Source: Maribacter sp. (GTDB lineage: Bacteria > Bacteroidota > Bacteroidia > Flavobacteriales > Flavobacteriaceae). Taken from it: DNA of 34,402 nt. The stretch spans positions 1-34,402 of the forward strand of contig JARFRH010000059.1 of NCBI GenBank assembly GCA_029287355.1. Reading direction: 5' to 3'. Below, one piece after another: positions 26,133-34,402 of the stretch; position 1 is the first letter of the stretch; each line of letters begins with the position of its first letter. A model generated the notes under the pieces. It was given only the letters and a program-made list of their open reading frames with translations, did no database searches and was not told the origin of the DNA. The translations under genes and the position numbers were made by a program.

Positions 26133-26183
26133 TACTCAATATTGGAATATGACACTTCTGATTTGTAATCCCAATTTTGAGTA
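26133..26183. repeat. Inverted repeat abutting the lspA start codon
   Basis: The left arm TACTCAATATTGG (26133-26145) and right arm CCAATTTTGAGTA (26171-26183) pair at 12 of 13 positions, with a 25-nt spacer. The right arm ends on the base before the lspA ATG. There is no U tract, so a plain terminator is unlikely. It could be a translation-control hairpin or an intergenic repeat. Confidence 0.5.
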
Positions 26184-26666
26184 ATGTTCAAAAAAATCTC
26201 CATAATTCTTCTCGTAATCTTGAATATCGGATGTGATCAGCTTTCAAAAAACGCAGTGCGGAAAAATATAGCATATCAAGAACACATTCAGCTTATCAAT
26301 GATAATTTCATTTTGACTAAAGTTGAAAACAAGGGGGCCATGTTAGGTTTTGGATCGGATCTATCGCCAATTCTCAAAATTATTTTCCTGCAGGGTTTAC
26401 CTATTATTATTCTGTTGGTGCTCCTATTCAGAATCCTTCAAAAACCAAAAATGAATAAATGGCTGGTATTTGCCTTTGCCTGCGTCATTGGTGGTGGAAT
26501 AGGCAATCTCATCGATAGAATTGCTCACGGACAGGTTACCGACTTTTTCCACATCAATTTAGGATTTATTAAAACCGGAATATTTAATATGGCCGATGTT
26601 TCCGTAACAATGGGCGTATTGATGATACTTTTTTTGAGTATCCGTTATCGAAAATTGGAAATGTAG
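26184..26666 (+). CDS. lspA: Lipoprotein signal peptidase (signal peptidase II)
   Basis: 160-aa membrane protein with four hydrophobic helices. It has the conserved CDQLSK (D18), ENKGAMLGFG, GNLIDRI with catalytic D111, and FNMADVSVTMG with catalytic D138. It removes signal peptides from diacylated prolipoproteins in the inner membrane; the window itself encodes several (19427, 27402 and 34083 genes). The stop TAG overlaps the GTG start of the next gene by one base. Confidence 0.96.
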   Translation: MFKKISIILLVILNIGCDQLSKNAVRKNIAYQEHIQLINDNFILTKVENKGAMLGFGSDLSPILKIIFLQGLPIIILLVLLFRILQKPKMNKWLVFAFACVIGGGIGNLIDRIAHGQVTDFFHINLGFIKTGIFNMADVSVTMGVLMILFLSIRYRKLEM

Positions 26667-27364
26667 TGGCTAGCAAAACCTTCTCCACCCCAAAAAATCT
26701 TCAAGTCCTCTTCGAAGACAACCACCTAATTGCCATCAACAAAAGACCCGGTGACATTGTTCAGGGGGATAAAACAGGGGATCTTCCACTAAGTGAAGTT
26801 GTAAAGCAATATATCAAGGAAAAATATAACAAGCCCGGAAATGTATACCTGGGCGTAGCGCACCGCTTAGATAGACCTACATCCGGAATCGTAGTCTTCG
26901 CCAAAACTTCGAAAGCACTACCCCGTTTAAACAAACTGTTTGCCGAGAAGGCGGCAAAAAAAACATATTGGGCAGTGGTCAAGAATCCGCCAGAAAAGCA
27001 GCAGGATACATTAACACATTGGATGAAACGAAATACCAAACAAAACAAGTCTTACGCCAATTTAAAGGAAGTGTCCGATAGTAAAAAAGCAGTTCTGGAC
27101 TATCGAATTATCAAAAAATTAGATAATTTCTTTCTGCTAGAAGTCGATTTAAAAACAGGACGCCACCATCAAATTCGTTCGCAATTGACTGCTATAGGTT
27201 GTCCTATCAAGGGAGATTTGAAATATGGCTTTGACCGTAGCAACAAAGACGGTAGCATTCACCTGCATGCCAGACGTCTTTCTTTCATCCATCCGGTGAA
27301 GAAAGAAATGTTAGATTTGGTAGCCTCCCCTCCCGATGATATAGTTTGGAACGCTTGTTGTTAA
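26666..27364 (+). CDS. RluA-family RNA pseudouridine synthase
   Basis: 232 aa with no S4 domain, so a compact member. The catalytic motif HRLDRPTSGIVVFAKT puts Asp at 69. The second motif is LKTGRHHQIRSQL and the third is IHLHARRLSFIHPV. It isomerises uridine in rRNA or tRNA; the exact site cannot be told. The start is GTG (26666-26668), sharing a base with the lspA stop, and no ATG is usable upstream, so coupling to lspA is likely. Confidence 0.9.
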   Translation: MASKTFSTPKNLQVLFEDNHLIAINKRPGDIVQGDKTGDLPLSEVVKQYIKEKYNKPGNVYLGVAHRLDRPTSGIVVFAKTSKALPRLNKLFAEKAAKKTYWAVVKNPPEKQQDTLTHWMKRNTKQNKSYANLKEVSDSKKAVLDYRIIKKLDNFFLLEVDLKTGRHHQIRSQLTAIGCPIKGDLKYGFDRSNKDGSIHLHARRLSFIHPVKKEMLDLVASPPDDIVWNACC

Positions 27365-27401
27365 TTTGGATATATTTAAAAACCATTTTAAACACTATAT
27401 C

Positions 27402-27941
27402 ATGATTAATAGAACACTTTTTTTATTGACCCTTTTCATTATTTCTTCATGCGGAAGTTATAATTCTATCGACTCCTTTTACGAAGCGCATAAGAATGAC
27501 GACCAGGTGACTGCAGTACGCGTGCCACAGTTTATGCTTTCTATGTTAGGTAATATATCGCCCGAAATGAATTCATTGATAGGTAGTACAAGGGATTTAC
27601 GCTATATGCAGTTCCCCAGTGCGACACCTGAACGCACCAAGTTCTTAAATACGCAAATGAACAATATGACCGGTAGTTCGTTTATTGAAGTCTACCGAAA
27701 GAATGATGATCAAAAACGTAATGTCGTATCTATTCGGGAAAAGCGAGACGCTGTCAAAGAAATTTTGATTTACAACAACAATACCACACGTGGATCTTTT
27801 TTATATTTCAATGGCGACTTTGATCCCGTAAAAGTGCGTCAAATGGCACAAAATGAAGATTTTCAGAAAATTGGTGATGGCCTCATCAACCAGTTTAACA
27901 TGAAGGGCACTCCTGGTATTAATCCCGAAATAGAAAATTAG
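27402..27941 (+). CDS. DUF4252-family lipoprotein
   Basis: The track starts at 27366, but MINRTLFLLTLFIISSCGS, beginning at 27402, is a clean lipoprotein signal with lipobox SSC; the 12 extra residues look spurious. The mature part (about 160 aa) has the DUF4252 form (DDQVTAVRVPQFMLSMLG, near the end GDFDPVKVRQMAQN). The function is unknown. It lies 38 bp past the pseudouridine synthase gene on the same strand and is probably cotranscribed. It is not obviously related to neighbouring enzymes. Confidence 0.8.
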   Translation: MINRTLFLLTLFIISSCGSYNSIDSFYEAHKNDDQVTAVRVPQFMLSMLGNISPEMNSLIGSTRDLRYMQFPSATPERTKFLNTQMNNMTGSSFIEVYRKNDDQKRNVVSIREKRDAVKEILIYNNNTTRGSFLYFNGDFDPVKVRQMAQNEDFQKIGDGLINQFNMKGTPGINPEIEN

Positions 27942-27967
27942 GAAGAGGATGAAAACAACTAATTAGA

Positions 27968-28831
27968 TCAGCGTCTATACGAACGAAAGCTTTCAATAAC
28001 CACGGAACTCAAAATTAATAATCCCCCCACTATGGTTAATAACGTTGGGATCTCTTTTAAGAACAAAGCTCCAATTAAAATTCCGTAAACAGGTTGTACA
28101 CTACTAATTATACTCGCGGTAGTAATACTGAAATTCTTGAAACTTCTTAGGAATAAAGTGTGACCCAATGCGGTGGTCAAAATTGCCAAGGTCACAAGAG
28201 CAGGCCATTGTGATGATATGGGGCTCAAATCAAAAAAGAATAGTGCCGGAATAAGTAGTACCGCTACCATCCCAACTTGATAACACATTAGCATCGAACC
28301 ATCATAAGCGGTTACTTTGGTTTTCAACAAGAGATTTCGAAGGGCATAAAACAAGGCGGATAGCACACCGATACCCACGGCCCATGTATGCTCATTTTTC
28401 AAATCAAAATCTGGGGCAAGTAAATAAATACCCGTCAAAACCAATAGCCCTAACAATAGATGAACACGCTGAAACTTTGTTTTTAATAACAACGGTTCTA
28501 AAAAAGCGGTAAGAATCGGAAAGGTAAACAATGACAACATACCAATGGCGACATTCGATAATTGGAGGGCATAGAAATAGGTGATCCAATGCAAACACAT
28601 CAGAAAACCACTCAGGAAAATAGGTAACCTATCTTTACTCTCAATCCTAAAGGACACTTTTCGATATCGGCAATACAGCCACAATACAAAAAATGCTATA
28701 ATCGCTCGAGAGGCGATGGTTATAGGTACAGGCAATTCTATATATCTTCCGAGAGCACCTGAGGTACTAATAAAGAGCACCGCCAAATTTATTTCGGAAA
28801 GATGGGCGATATGTAAGCTTTTCGGTTTCAA
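27968..28831 (-). CDS. EamA/DMT-superfamily transporter
   Basis: 287 aa with about ten hydrophobic helices arranged as two EamA repeats. The first repeat includes LSEINLAVLFISTSGALGRY and YALQLSNVAIGMLSLFTFPIL, the second LRNLLLKTKVTAYDGS and TTASIISSVQPVYGILIGALFLKE. The family exports metabolites such as amino acids; the substrate is unknown. The upstream helical-repeat gene ends 11 bp before its start, suggesting one transcript. Confidence 0.88.
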   Translation of the reverse strand: MKPKSLHIAHLSEINLAVLFISTSGALGRYIELPVPITIASRAIIAFFVLWLYCRYRKVSFRIESKDRLPIFLSGFLMCLHWITYFYALQLSNVAIGMLSLFTFPILTAFLEPLLLKTKFQRVHLLLGLLVLTGIYLLAPDFDLKNEHTWAVGIGVLSALFYALRNLLLKTKVTAYDGSMLMCYQVGMVAVLLIPALFFFDLSPISSQWPALVTLAILTTALGHTLFLRSFKNFSITTASIISSVQPVYGILIGALFLKEIPTLLTIVGGLLILSSVVIESFRSYRR

Positions 28832-28841
28832 GAACCAACAA

Positions 28842-30386
28842 CTAGCGGGTTAGCACTTTTGCTTTTTCTTGAATAATTTGAGCGACAGGTTTGTCCTCCA
28901 AATGACTTTCGAGCCAAGAAATAATATCTAAATACAAGAAAGCCCTTTTCTCATAAGGGTGGTCTTCATATTTCTTCAACTCTATATGCAACTTTTGAAA
29001 TTCATTTCGTAACTCATGGGGATAAATATTCCCTAGATTACGCAAGAACTTGATCATTTCTTGCTGAACCGCATGCAAATCATTCATTTTTAAAAGGAAC
29101 TTATAGGTGCTTTTGAGTTGCAATTCCAAATGATAATCCATTCCGGCCTCATAGTGTGCCACTAAACTCAATACACGAGCAAAACACATGAGGTCTTCAC
29201 GCATTTTCAAATTCTTGTTATTGATGATGATCTTGAGATATTGAATGCACGTTTTGTTATCACCCATTCCAAAATATAAACACGCAATTTTATAGTAAAG
29301 CAACATAATATGATGCTCATCAATACGGTCTTTATGTTTGTTGATCCCATACTCGATTATCTTTACCAAATACAGTCCTTTTTTAAAAGTCCCCTCTAAA
29401 AAATGAAGGTTCAATTTGTTCGAATTGATATATAGGAAAGCTAATGAACCTATATTGTCATTCTTGGGGAAATCCTTACTCTCAACAATACTTTCCAGTT
29501 TATCAAGTGTTTCTTTAAATTGAGAGCTATACTTCACATAAAATAAGGATTCCAATAAATAATGATTCCCTTTTAGAAAAAAAACGGGATTCAGGTAAAT
29601 CATCTCTTTATTTTCATAAAAAAGGTCGACCCATTTACTGGCATATTTATAACAGGATAGAAAATCTTGAATTAAAAAGCTATACCATAAGTGTGCCTTA
29701 TAGAGCCATAATTTTTCTCGAAACCCCAGGTCTTCAATGTTATGCTTTGGAAGCTGTTTTTCAAAGTATTTCTTAATTCTCTTAATATCCTCATCACTGC
29801 GTGCATAGCCTACTTTCAACATCCATCCATAGAGCTGTAAAGAAAGGTTTGAAAGTTTGCTGGTCATTACATTATGAGCAGAAAGTTCTTTCGCCTGAAT
29901 AGCAAGTTCATCCGCCCTATCGGGTATACTACGGGTAATGTATTGAGTCTCTATTATTTTCTCAAGCTCAACAATTTCATAAGCCACATTTTTCTCCTCA
30001 TTTTCAATTGCGATGTTTTTCGCCTTGTCCAATATTTTTAAACTCTGTTTGTATAGTCCTTTTTGATATAGAATAGTAGCAAAATCAAGTTGTTCCCTAA
30101 TTTGAAGACGAATATTTTGATTTACCGGATTCAGTCTTAGACTTATCAGGATCTGCTTATACAAATGCGCTTTTAAATTAGAAAGTTGTGACTTGGTAAC
30201 GATGCCGTTATCCAAAATGATTTTCTCATTATACGCCTTCATTTTATCCATTAAATTGAAGAGCGCAATGAATTTGGCATCCACATTGACCCCTAAGCGA
30301 CCTACATATAGTTTAAACTGTCGCTTTTCAGACTTGGAAAGTGATTTTACCAGCACGAACAATGCATCTTTATGCGCATTTGTCAT
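28842..30386 (-). CDS. Conserved helical-repeat (TPR-like) protein of unknown function
   Basis: 514 aa, rich in Lys, Leu, Ile and Tyr, with no signal peptide or membrane helix. The N-terminus LFVLVKSLSKSEKRQFKLYVGRL is followed by helical pairs that look like degenerate TPRs (for example FATILYQKGLYKQSLKILDKA and IACLYFGMGDNKTCIQYLKII). No enzyme motif was seen. It starts 146 bp from leuA on the other strand and is probably cotranscribed with the DMT transporter. I recognise it only as a Bacteroidota-type hypothetical. Confidence 0.7.
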   Translation of the reverse strand: MTNAHKDALFVLVKSLSKSEKRQFKLYVGRLGVNVDAKFIALFNLMDKMKAYNEKIILDNGIVTKSQLSNLKAHLYKQILISLRLNPVNQNIRLQIREQLDFATILYQKGLYKQSLKILDKAKNIAIENEEKNVAYEIVELEKIIETQYITRSIPDRADELAIQAKELSAHNVMTSKLSNLSLQLYGWMLKVGYARSDEDIKRIKKYFEKQLPKHNIEDLGFREKLWLYKAHLWYSFLIQDFLSCYKYASKWVDLFYENKEMIYLNPVFFLKGNHYLLESLFYVKYSSQFKETLDKLESIVESKDFPKNDNIGSLAFLYINSNKLNLHFLEGTFKKGLYLVKIIEYGINKHKDRIDEHHIMLLYYKIACLYFGMGDNKTCIQYLKIIINNKNLKMREDLMCFARVLSLVAHYEAGMDYHLELQLKSTYKFLLKMNDLHAVQQEMIKFLRNLGNIYPHELRNEFQKLHIELKKYEDHPYEKRAFLYLDIISWLESHLEDKPVAQIIQEKAKVLTR

Positions 30387-30496
30387 CGTAAAAATAAGGG
30401 TTTAAAGTTTTGTCTATCAGTTTGTTGCATATCCCTAAAAGTGATTGCCCATTGTAAAACATAATCGCTTTTTTAGGAGATTTCCCCTATTGGTCA

Positions 30497-30504
30497 TATC
30501 TTCG
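30497..30504 (+). promoter_or_regulatory. Possible -7 box of leuAB
   Basis: TATCTTCG agrees with TAnnTTTG at all but one fixed position and is 28 bp before the leuA start. A T-rich run 22 bp upstream could serve as the -33 element. Tentative. Confidence 0.3.
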
Positions 30505-30532
30505 TAAGGGTGGATAAATCTACACAAATATA

Positions 30533-31711
30533 ATGAGCAAAGATATAGTACAAATTTTTGATACCACACTAAGAGATGGCGAGCAAGTACCCGGTTGTAA
30601 ATTGGACGCTGATCAAAAATTAGTGATCGCGGAGCGATTGGATTATTTAGGAGTTGATATTATTGAAGCCGGATTTCCAATCTCAAGTCCGGGTGATTTC
30701 AATTCCGTATATGAAATCGCCAAATTGGTCAAGAATGCCACCGTTTGTGGTTTGACAAGGGCGGTGAAAAAAGATATCGAAATTGCGGCAGAAGCATTAA
30801 AACCCGCCAGAGTACCAAGAATTCATACAGGTATTGGAACCTCTGATTCCCATATTAAATTTAAGTTCAATTCTAATAGGGCCGCCATTATAGAACGTGC
30901 GGTCGCGGCGGTCAGTTATGCAAAAACTTTTGTGGAGGATGTAGAATTTTACGCGGAGGATGCAGGTAGAACGGACAATGAGTTTTTGGCTAGAGTTTGC
31001 GAGGCGGTTGTAAAGGCCGGAGCAACAGTTCTGAACATACCGGACACCACCGGTTATTGCCTACCGGAAGAATATGGTGCCAAAATGAAGTACTTGAAGG
31101 AAAACGTGAAAGGCATCCATAAAGCGGTGCTTTCATGTCATTGTCATAATGATTTGGGACTTGCAACCGCCAATTCAATTGCAGGAGTTGTCAATGGAGC
31201 GCGACAAATAGAATGTACGATCAATGGAATCGGCGAGCGAGCAGGAAACACTTCTTTGGAAGAGGTGGTCATGATTTTACGCCAACACCCTAGCCTTGGG
31301 TTAGACACTCGAATCAATAGCAAATTGCTGTACAGCACCAGTCAAATGGTTTCACAAAAGATGGGAATGATGGTGCAACCCAACAAAGCTATAGTAGGAG
31401 CAAATGCATTTGCCCATAGTTCTGGAATACATCAAGACGGTGTTATCAAAAATCGAGAAACTTACGAGATTATTGACCCTTCCGATGTGGGTGTCAACGA
31501 ATCTTCCATCGTTCTTACTGCACGCAGTGGTCGAGCGGCACTCGCGTACCGCGCAAAAATAGTGGGGTACGAACTAACCAAAACACAATTGGATACGGTT
31601 TATCAGGAGTTCCTGAAATTCGCAGATAAGAATAAAGAGATTATGGACGATGATATTCATGAAATAATTGCTGCTACTGATGTGGTGATTACCAAAGTCT
31701 CTGCCCCATGA
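30533..31711 (+). CDS. leuA: 2-isopropylmalate synthase, short form without regulatory domain
   Basis: 392-aa DRE-TIM metallolyase. The motifs are [13 protein letters not shown] (R14, D15), [11 protein letters not shown], the metal-binding SCHCHNDLG, and [17 protein letters not shown] with [15 protein letters not shown]. It condenses acetyl-CoA with 2-oxoisovalerate in leucine synthesis. The chain ends about residue 392, so the C-terminal LeuA dimer domain that binds leucine is missing, and classic feedback inhibition is not expected. Homocitrate or citramalate synthase look similar; the overlapping leuB supports leuA. Confidence 0.9.
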   Translation: MSKDIVQIFDTTLRDGEQVPGCKLDADQKLVIAERLDYLGVDIIEAGFPISSPGDFNSVYEIAKLVKNATVCGLTRAVKKDIEIAAEALKPARVPRIHTGIGTSDSHIKFKFNSNRAAIIERAVAAVSYAKTFVEDVEFYAEDAGRTDNEFLARVCEAVVKAGATVLNIPDTTGYCLPEEYGAKMKYLKENVKGIHKAVLSCHCHNDLGLATANSIAGVVNGARQIECTINGIGERAGNTSLEEVVMILRQHPSLGLDTRINSKLLYSTSQMVSQKMGMMVQPNKAIVGANAFAHSSGIHQDGVIKNRETYEIIDPSDVGVNESSIVLTARSGRAALAYRAKIVGYELTKTQLDTVYQEFLKFADKNKEIMDDDIHEIIAATDVVITKVSAP

Positions 31712-32826
31712 ATCTGAAAATCGCTCTCTTGGGCGGCGATGGCATTGGCCCAGAAGTACTAGCTCAGTCCATAAAATGCTTAAAAGCGGTTGAAGAGACC
31801 TTTAATCATCGATTTACCTATTCAGAGGCACCTTTTGGTGCAGTTGCCATTTCAAATACCGGGAATCCCCTTCCTGAAGAAACATTGAAATTATGCAAGA
31901 CCTCTGACGCCATCCTCTTCGGAGCTATTGGCGCATTGGAATACGATTATGATCCAGAGGCGGTTGTTCGGCCCGAACAGGGGCTTCTCAAACTGAGAAA
32001 AGAACTTGGTCTTTTTGCGAACATCAGACCTGTAAAGGTTTTTCCGGCACTTGTTGAGAATTCACTCTTGCCTAAAAAAGTCATTTCAGGTACAGATTTG
32101 GTCATCTATCGCGAATTGACCGGAGGTATCTATTTTGGAAAGAAAACTCTAAGTAATGACGGTACCGTAGCCTCGGACCTATGTGAGTATTTCGAGGGCG
32201 AAATCTCCCGCATAGCCCACATGGCATTTAAGGCGGCCAAGAAGCGAAGGCGCAAATTGACTTTGGTAGATAAAGCCAATGTATTGGAGACGTCTAGATT
32301 GTGGCGAAAAGTAGTCAATGAGATTAGTAGCAGTTACCCTGAAGTGCAACTCGAATGCCTTTTTATCGATAATGCGGTAGTGCAAATGATGATGAACCCC
32401 AAACAGTTCGATGTGATTTTGACGGACAATATGTTCGGAGATATTCTCTCGGGCCAAGGTAGTGTCATAATTGGTTCGATAGGCCTACTACCCTCGGCAT
32501 CGGTAGGGAATGAAAATGCGATGTTCGAACCCTTTCATGGCTCTTATCCGCAAGCGAAAGGAAAAAACATTGCCAATCCTGTAGCTTCAATTCTAAGCAC
32601 CGCAATGCTCTTGCAGCATTTTGGCCTGAACGAAGAAGCGGATGCTGTTGTAAAAGCAGTGCACAAGTCATTTCAAACAAATGTAATTACGAAAGACATT
32701 CTGGGAAGTAGTAAATATGGCACCGATTACGTCGGTGACTTTATTGCTGAAAACATTGCTTATTCTGATGAAGACCTGAACCTTAATGACGAAAATATCG
32801 GTTTGGGGAAATCTACTATTATCTAA
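31708..32826 (+). CDS. leuB: 3-isopropylmalate dehydrogenase
   Basis: 372-aa beta-decarboxylating dehydrogenase. It opens [15 protein letters not shown], has [38 protein letters not shown] and the metal/substrate signature [23 protein letters not shown]. It uses NAD to oxidise 3-isopropylmalate. The start overlaps the leuA stop by four bases (ATGA), so the two are translationally coupled. leuC and leuD are not in the window. Confidence 0.96.
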   Translation: MNLKIALLGGDGIGPEVLAQSIKCLKAVEETFNHRFTYSEAPFGAVAISNTGNPLPEETLKLCKTSDAILFGAIGALEYDYDPEAVVRPEQGLLKLRKELGLFANIRPVKVFPALVENSLLPKKVISGTDLVIYRELTGGIYFGKKTLSNDGTVASDLCEYFEGEISRIAHMAFKAAKKRRRKLTLVDKANVLETSRLWRKVVNEISSSYPEVQLECLFIDNAVVQMMMNPKQFDVILTDNMFGDILSGQGSVIIGSIGLLPSASVGNENAMFEPFHGSYPQAKGKNIANPVASILSTAMLLQHFGLNEEADAVVKAVHKSFQTNVITKDILGSSKYGTDYVGDFIAENIAYSDEDLNLNDENIGLGKSTII

Positions 32827-32859
32827 AAAAACACAAATTCACCACATAGTAAAGCGCCA

Positions 32860-34083
32860 TCACTCTTCAAGCAAGCGCCTCACAAAAACATCGAATTCCT
32901 CTTTAAATTCTGTAAACTTTTCTCCAGTGGCCGGACCATTAAAGCCAGTGTGAATTTTGCGAACTACACCTGCTTTATCAATATATAGCGTTGTTGGATA
33001 AGAAAGCACATGGTTTAACATTGGTAACTTTTCTTGCGCCAATTCCTTATCGGATGAACCATATTGTGCCAAAAGAATAGGATAGTCAATATGAATTCTA
33101 TCCTTTAGTCGTGCAATGCTTTTGAAAGCACCTTCCTTTGTTTTAGCATATTCAAAAGCCAAGCCAACAACTTCTAAATCCAAATCTGGATTCTTTTTCA
33201 AATAGTCGACATAGAATTTACTTTCGTCCAAACAATTTGGACACCAGCTTCCCATTATCTGCACCAAAACTACCTTGTTCTTAAAGCTTTTATCTTCAAG
33301 TGAAACCATATTTCCTGTCGGATCAGGAAATGAAAATGCCAGTTGATCAAATCCCTCCTTCAAAAAAGTCAATGAATCCGTACTTGGCAATTCAAAAACC
33401 TCGTTACGCTTTGCCTCGAAAACCTCTTTTGAATGATTGCCCGAATAAAATGCACCATTCATTGTACTATCAGTGACCTTTGCAACAAAAACAAAAGCAT
33501 GTGCCCCATCAAATGCCGAAAACTTTAGGGTATCACCACTCATCACTCCATCGAGATACCTATAATCCCCTGTGGTCGTTCTGAAAGTTCCGGTCACTCT
33601 ATCGCCGTTCTGGGCAAAAATTCCTTTCGCGATATAATGGTCTTCGGTTTCCTTTTCAAACGTTGTCTCCCAAATTCCAGATACGTTTTTCAAGGCGGGA
33701 CTATTTTTTCGAAATCTTTCCGATATTCCGAAGGTCGCTTTAAAAGGAACGATTCTATCCAAACTCTCCTTTATAAATTGTCCTTCTATGGTGTTTTGAG
33801 AAAAAGTTCCTGCTATATATCCTTCGTAAACAGGGAATTTAATTCGAATGGAATCGTCTTTGATGGTTATTTCATCTACAGCAATAATTTCTTCTGCATT
33901 GAAAATTTCCATTACATAGCCTCCGGAATCGTTCTGCATCAACTTAAAATTGAATGGAAGAATTTCATTATCCATTACAGCTAACTCTCCCAACCAAATC
34001 CCTTCTGAGAGCGAATTTTTTTGTTCTTCGTTACAAGAACCCATCAATAAAATCAGGAACAGGTAAGAGATCGTTCTTTTCAT
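32860..34083 (-). CDS. TlpA-like thioredoxin-fold lipoprotein
   Basis: The start at 34083 gives MKRTISYLFLILLMGSCNEE, a lipoprotein signal with lipobox GSC; the track start 48 bp upstream adds residues that do not belong. An N-terminal beta-rich region (about 20-245) is typical of Bacteroidota thiol-disulfide lipoproteins. The C-terminal thioredoxin fold carries GSWCPNCLDES with redox C281 and C284 and the cis-Pro segment LSYPTTLYIDKAG. It is likely a periplasm-facing disulfide reductase, in the style of ResA or TlpA. It is convergent with leuB, without a clear terminator between them. Confidence 0.87.
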   Translation of the reverse strand: MKRTISYLFLILLMGSCNEEQKNSLSEGIWLGELAVMDNEILPFNFKLMQNDSGGYVMEIFNAEEIIAVDEITIKDDSIRIKFPVYEGYIAGTFSQNTIEGQFIKESLDRIVPFKATFGISERFRKNSPALKNVSGIWETTFEKETEDHYIAKGIFAQNGDRVTGTFRTTTGDYRYLDGVMSGDTLKFSAFDGAHAFVFVAKVTDSTMNGAFYSGNHSKEVFEAKRNEVFELPSTDSLTFLKEGFDQLAFSFPDPTGNMVSLEDKSFKNKVVLVQIMGSWCPNCLDESKFYVDYLKKNPDLDLEVVGLAFEYAKTKEGAFKSIARLKDRIHIDYPILLAQYGSSDKELAQEKLPMLNHVLSYPTTLYIDKAGVVRKIHTGFNGPATGEKFTEFKEEFDVFVRRLLEE

Positions 34084-34212
34084 GAATAGCATATTTATTA
34101 TCAATTTCCCTGAAGAGGAAATCCCTTGCATTCGTTATTTTGTTTTAGCACTAGTCGAAATAACAATAAAAAAGCTACACTAAAAAATTAAAAGAATTCA
34201 ATTCCCTGGCGG

Positions 34213-34243
34213 TTGAATGTGTTAAAGCATTGTTTTATCTTTA
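34213..34243 (+). promoter_or_regulatory. Probable promoter of pheT
   Basis: TTG at 34213-34215 is followed after 20 bp by TATCTTTA (34236-34243), close to the Bacteroidota -33/-7 pair (TTTG, TAnnTTTG). The pheT start is 20 bp further on. Sequence match only. Confidence 0.4.
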
Positions 34244-34262
34244 ACCGCTGTAAAAACGACTA

Positions 34263-34402
34263 ATGAATATTTCATATAATTGGCTCAAACAATTCTTAAA
34301 ATTAGATTGGGAAGCCCAACAAACAGCCGAACTCTTAACTGACCTAGGTCTTGAAGTTGAGGGTATTAGTCAATTCGAGTCTGTTAAAGGAGGACTTAAA
34401 GG
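34263..34402 (+). CDS. pheT: Phenylalanine-tRNA ligase beta subunit, N-terminal fragment (cut by window end)
   Basis: Only the first 46 codons are present: MNISYNWLKQFLKLDW followed by TAELLTDLGLEVEGI, the usual PheT beginning before the tRNA-binding (EMAP/OB-like) domain. The frame is open to the last base, so the gene simply runs out of the window. It is absent from the ORF track for that reason. PheT pairs with PheS to charge tRNA-Phe. Confidence 0.92.
   Translation, partial: MNISYNWLKQFLKLDWEAQQTAELLTDLGLEVEGISQFESVKGGLK

Noticed and set aside
1-34402. CRISPR arrays, tRNAs, rRNAs, IS elements, prophage or toxin-antitoxin modules
   Set aside because: Scanned by eye for regular direct repeats, transposase motifs and cloverleaf ends; none was found. 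A tRNAscan/CRISPR search would confirm.

Overview
The window looks like chromosomal DNA from a member of the Bacteroidota, most likely a marine-type Flavobacteriaceae. The evidence is moderately AT-rich DNA, few Shine-Dalgarno sequences, SPOR/DUF2853/DUF4252/CvfB-type neighbours, a LytTR regulator paired with a TPR histidine kinase, a TonB-plug protein, TAnnTTTG-like promoter boxes and a scattered menaquinone cluster. The genus cannot be fixed by eye. No tRNA, rRNA, CRISPR array, IS element, phage or plasmid gene was seen.

Region 1 (1-16.5 kb, mostly minus strand) is built around menaquinone synthesis. menI, menF and menD with a DUF2853 gene form one stretch. A CvfB-like RNA-binding protein follows, then a SPOR-like membrane protein with menA, and further on menC, a CPBP protease and menE, which overlap one another. 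Between the two halves lie a LytTR response regulator, a TPR histidine kinase of the HisKA_2 type and a divergent short-chain dehydrogenase. Downstream of menE come a secreted M24 peptidase and, cut by the window edge, a protein joining a von Willebrand A domain to a carboxypeptidase-regulatory domain and a TonB plug. menB and menH are not in the window. menE carries an in-frame, palindrome-containing insertion that looks like a captured repeat.

Region 2 (16.5-20.4 kb) has a plus-strand cassette of an alpha/beta hydrolase and two GNAT acetyltransferases, a convergent secreted protein whose signal peptide seems to need a non-ATG (CTG) start, and a lipoprotein metallophosphatase resembling Mn-dependent ADP-ribose/CDP-alcohol diphosphatases. 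A strong two-way terminator separates the latter from dnaK.

Region 3 (20.4-28 kb) holds dnaK (minus), with a TGACA-N3-TGTCA palindrome near its presumed promoter. On the plus strand follow a Tat-exported Gfo/Idh/MocA oxidoreductase, L-serine dehydratase, panB, lspA, an RluA-type pseudouridine synthase and a DUF4252 lipoprotein. A 13-bp-arm inverted repeat ends exactly at the lspA start codon.

Region 4 (28-34.4 kb) has an EamA transporter and an unrecognised helical-repeat protein (minus), then leuA-leuB with overlapping stop and start codons (plus). A TlpA-like thioredoxin lipoprotein (minus) and the first 46 codons of pheT (plus) close the window.

Most of the window is housekeeping. The items that best repay a second look are the VWA/TonB-plug fusion, the repeat insertion in menE, the dnaK palindrome, the lspA inverted repeat and the CTG-start secreted protein.
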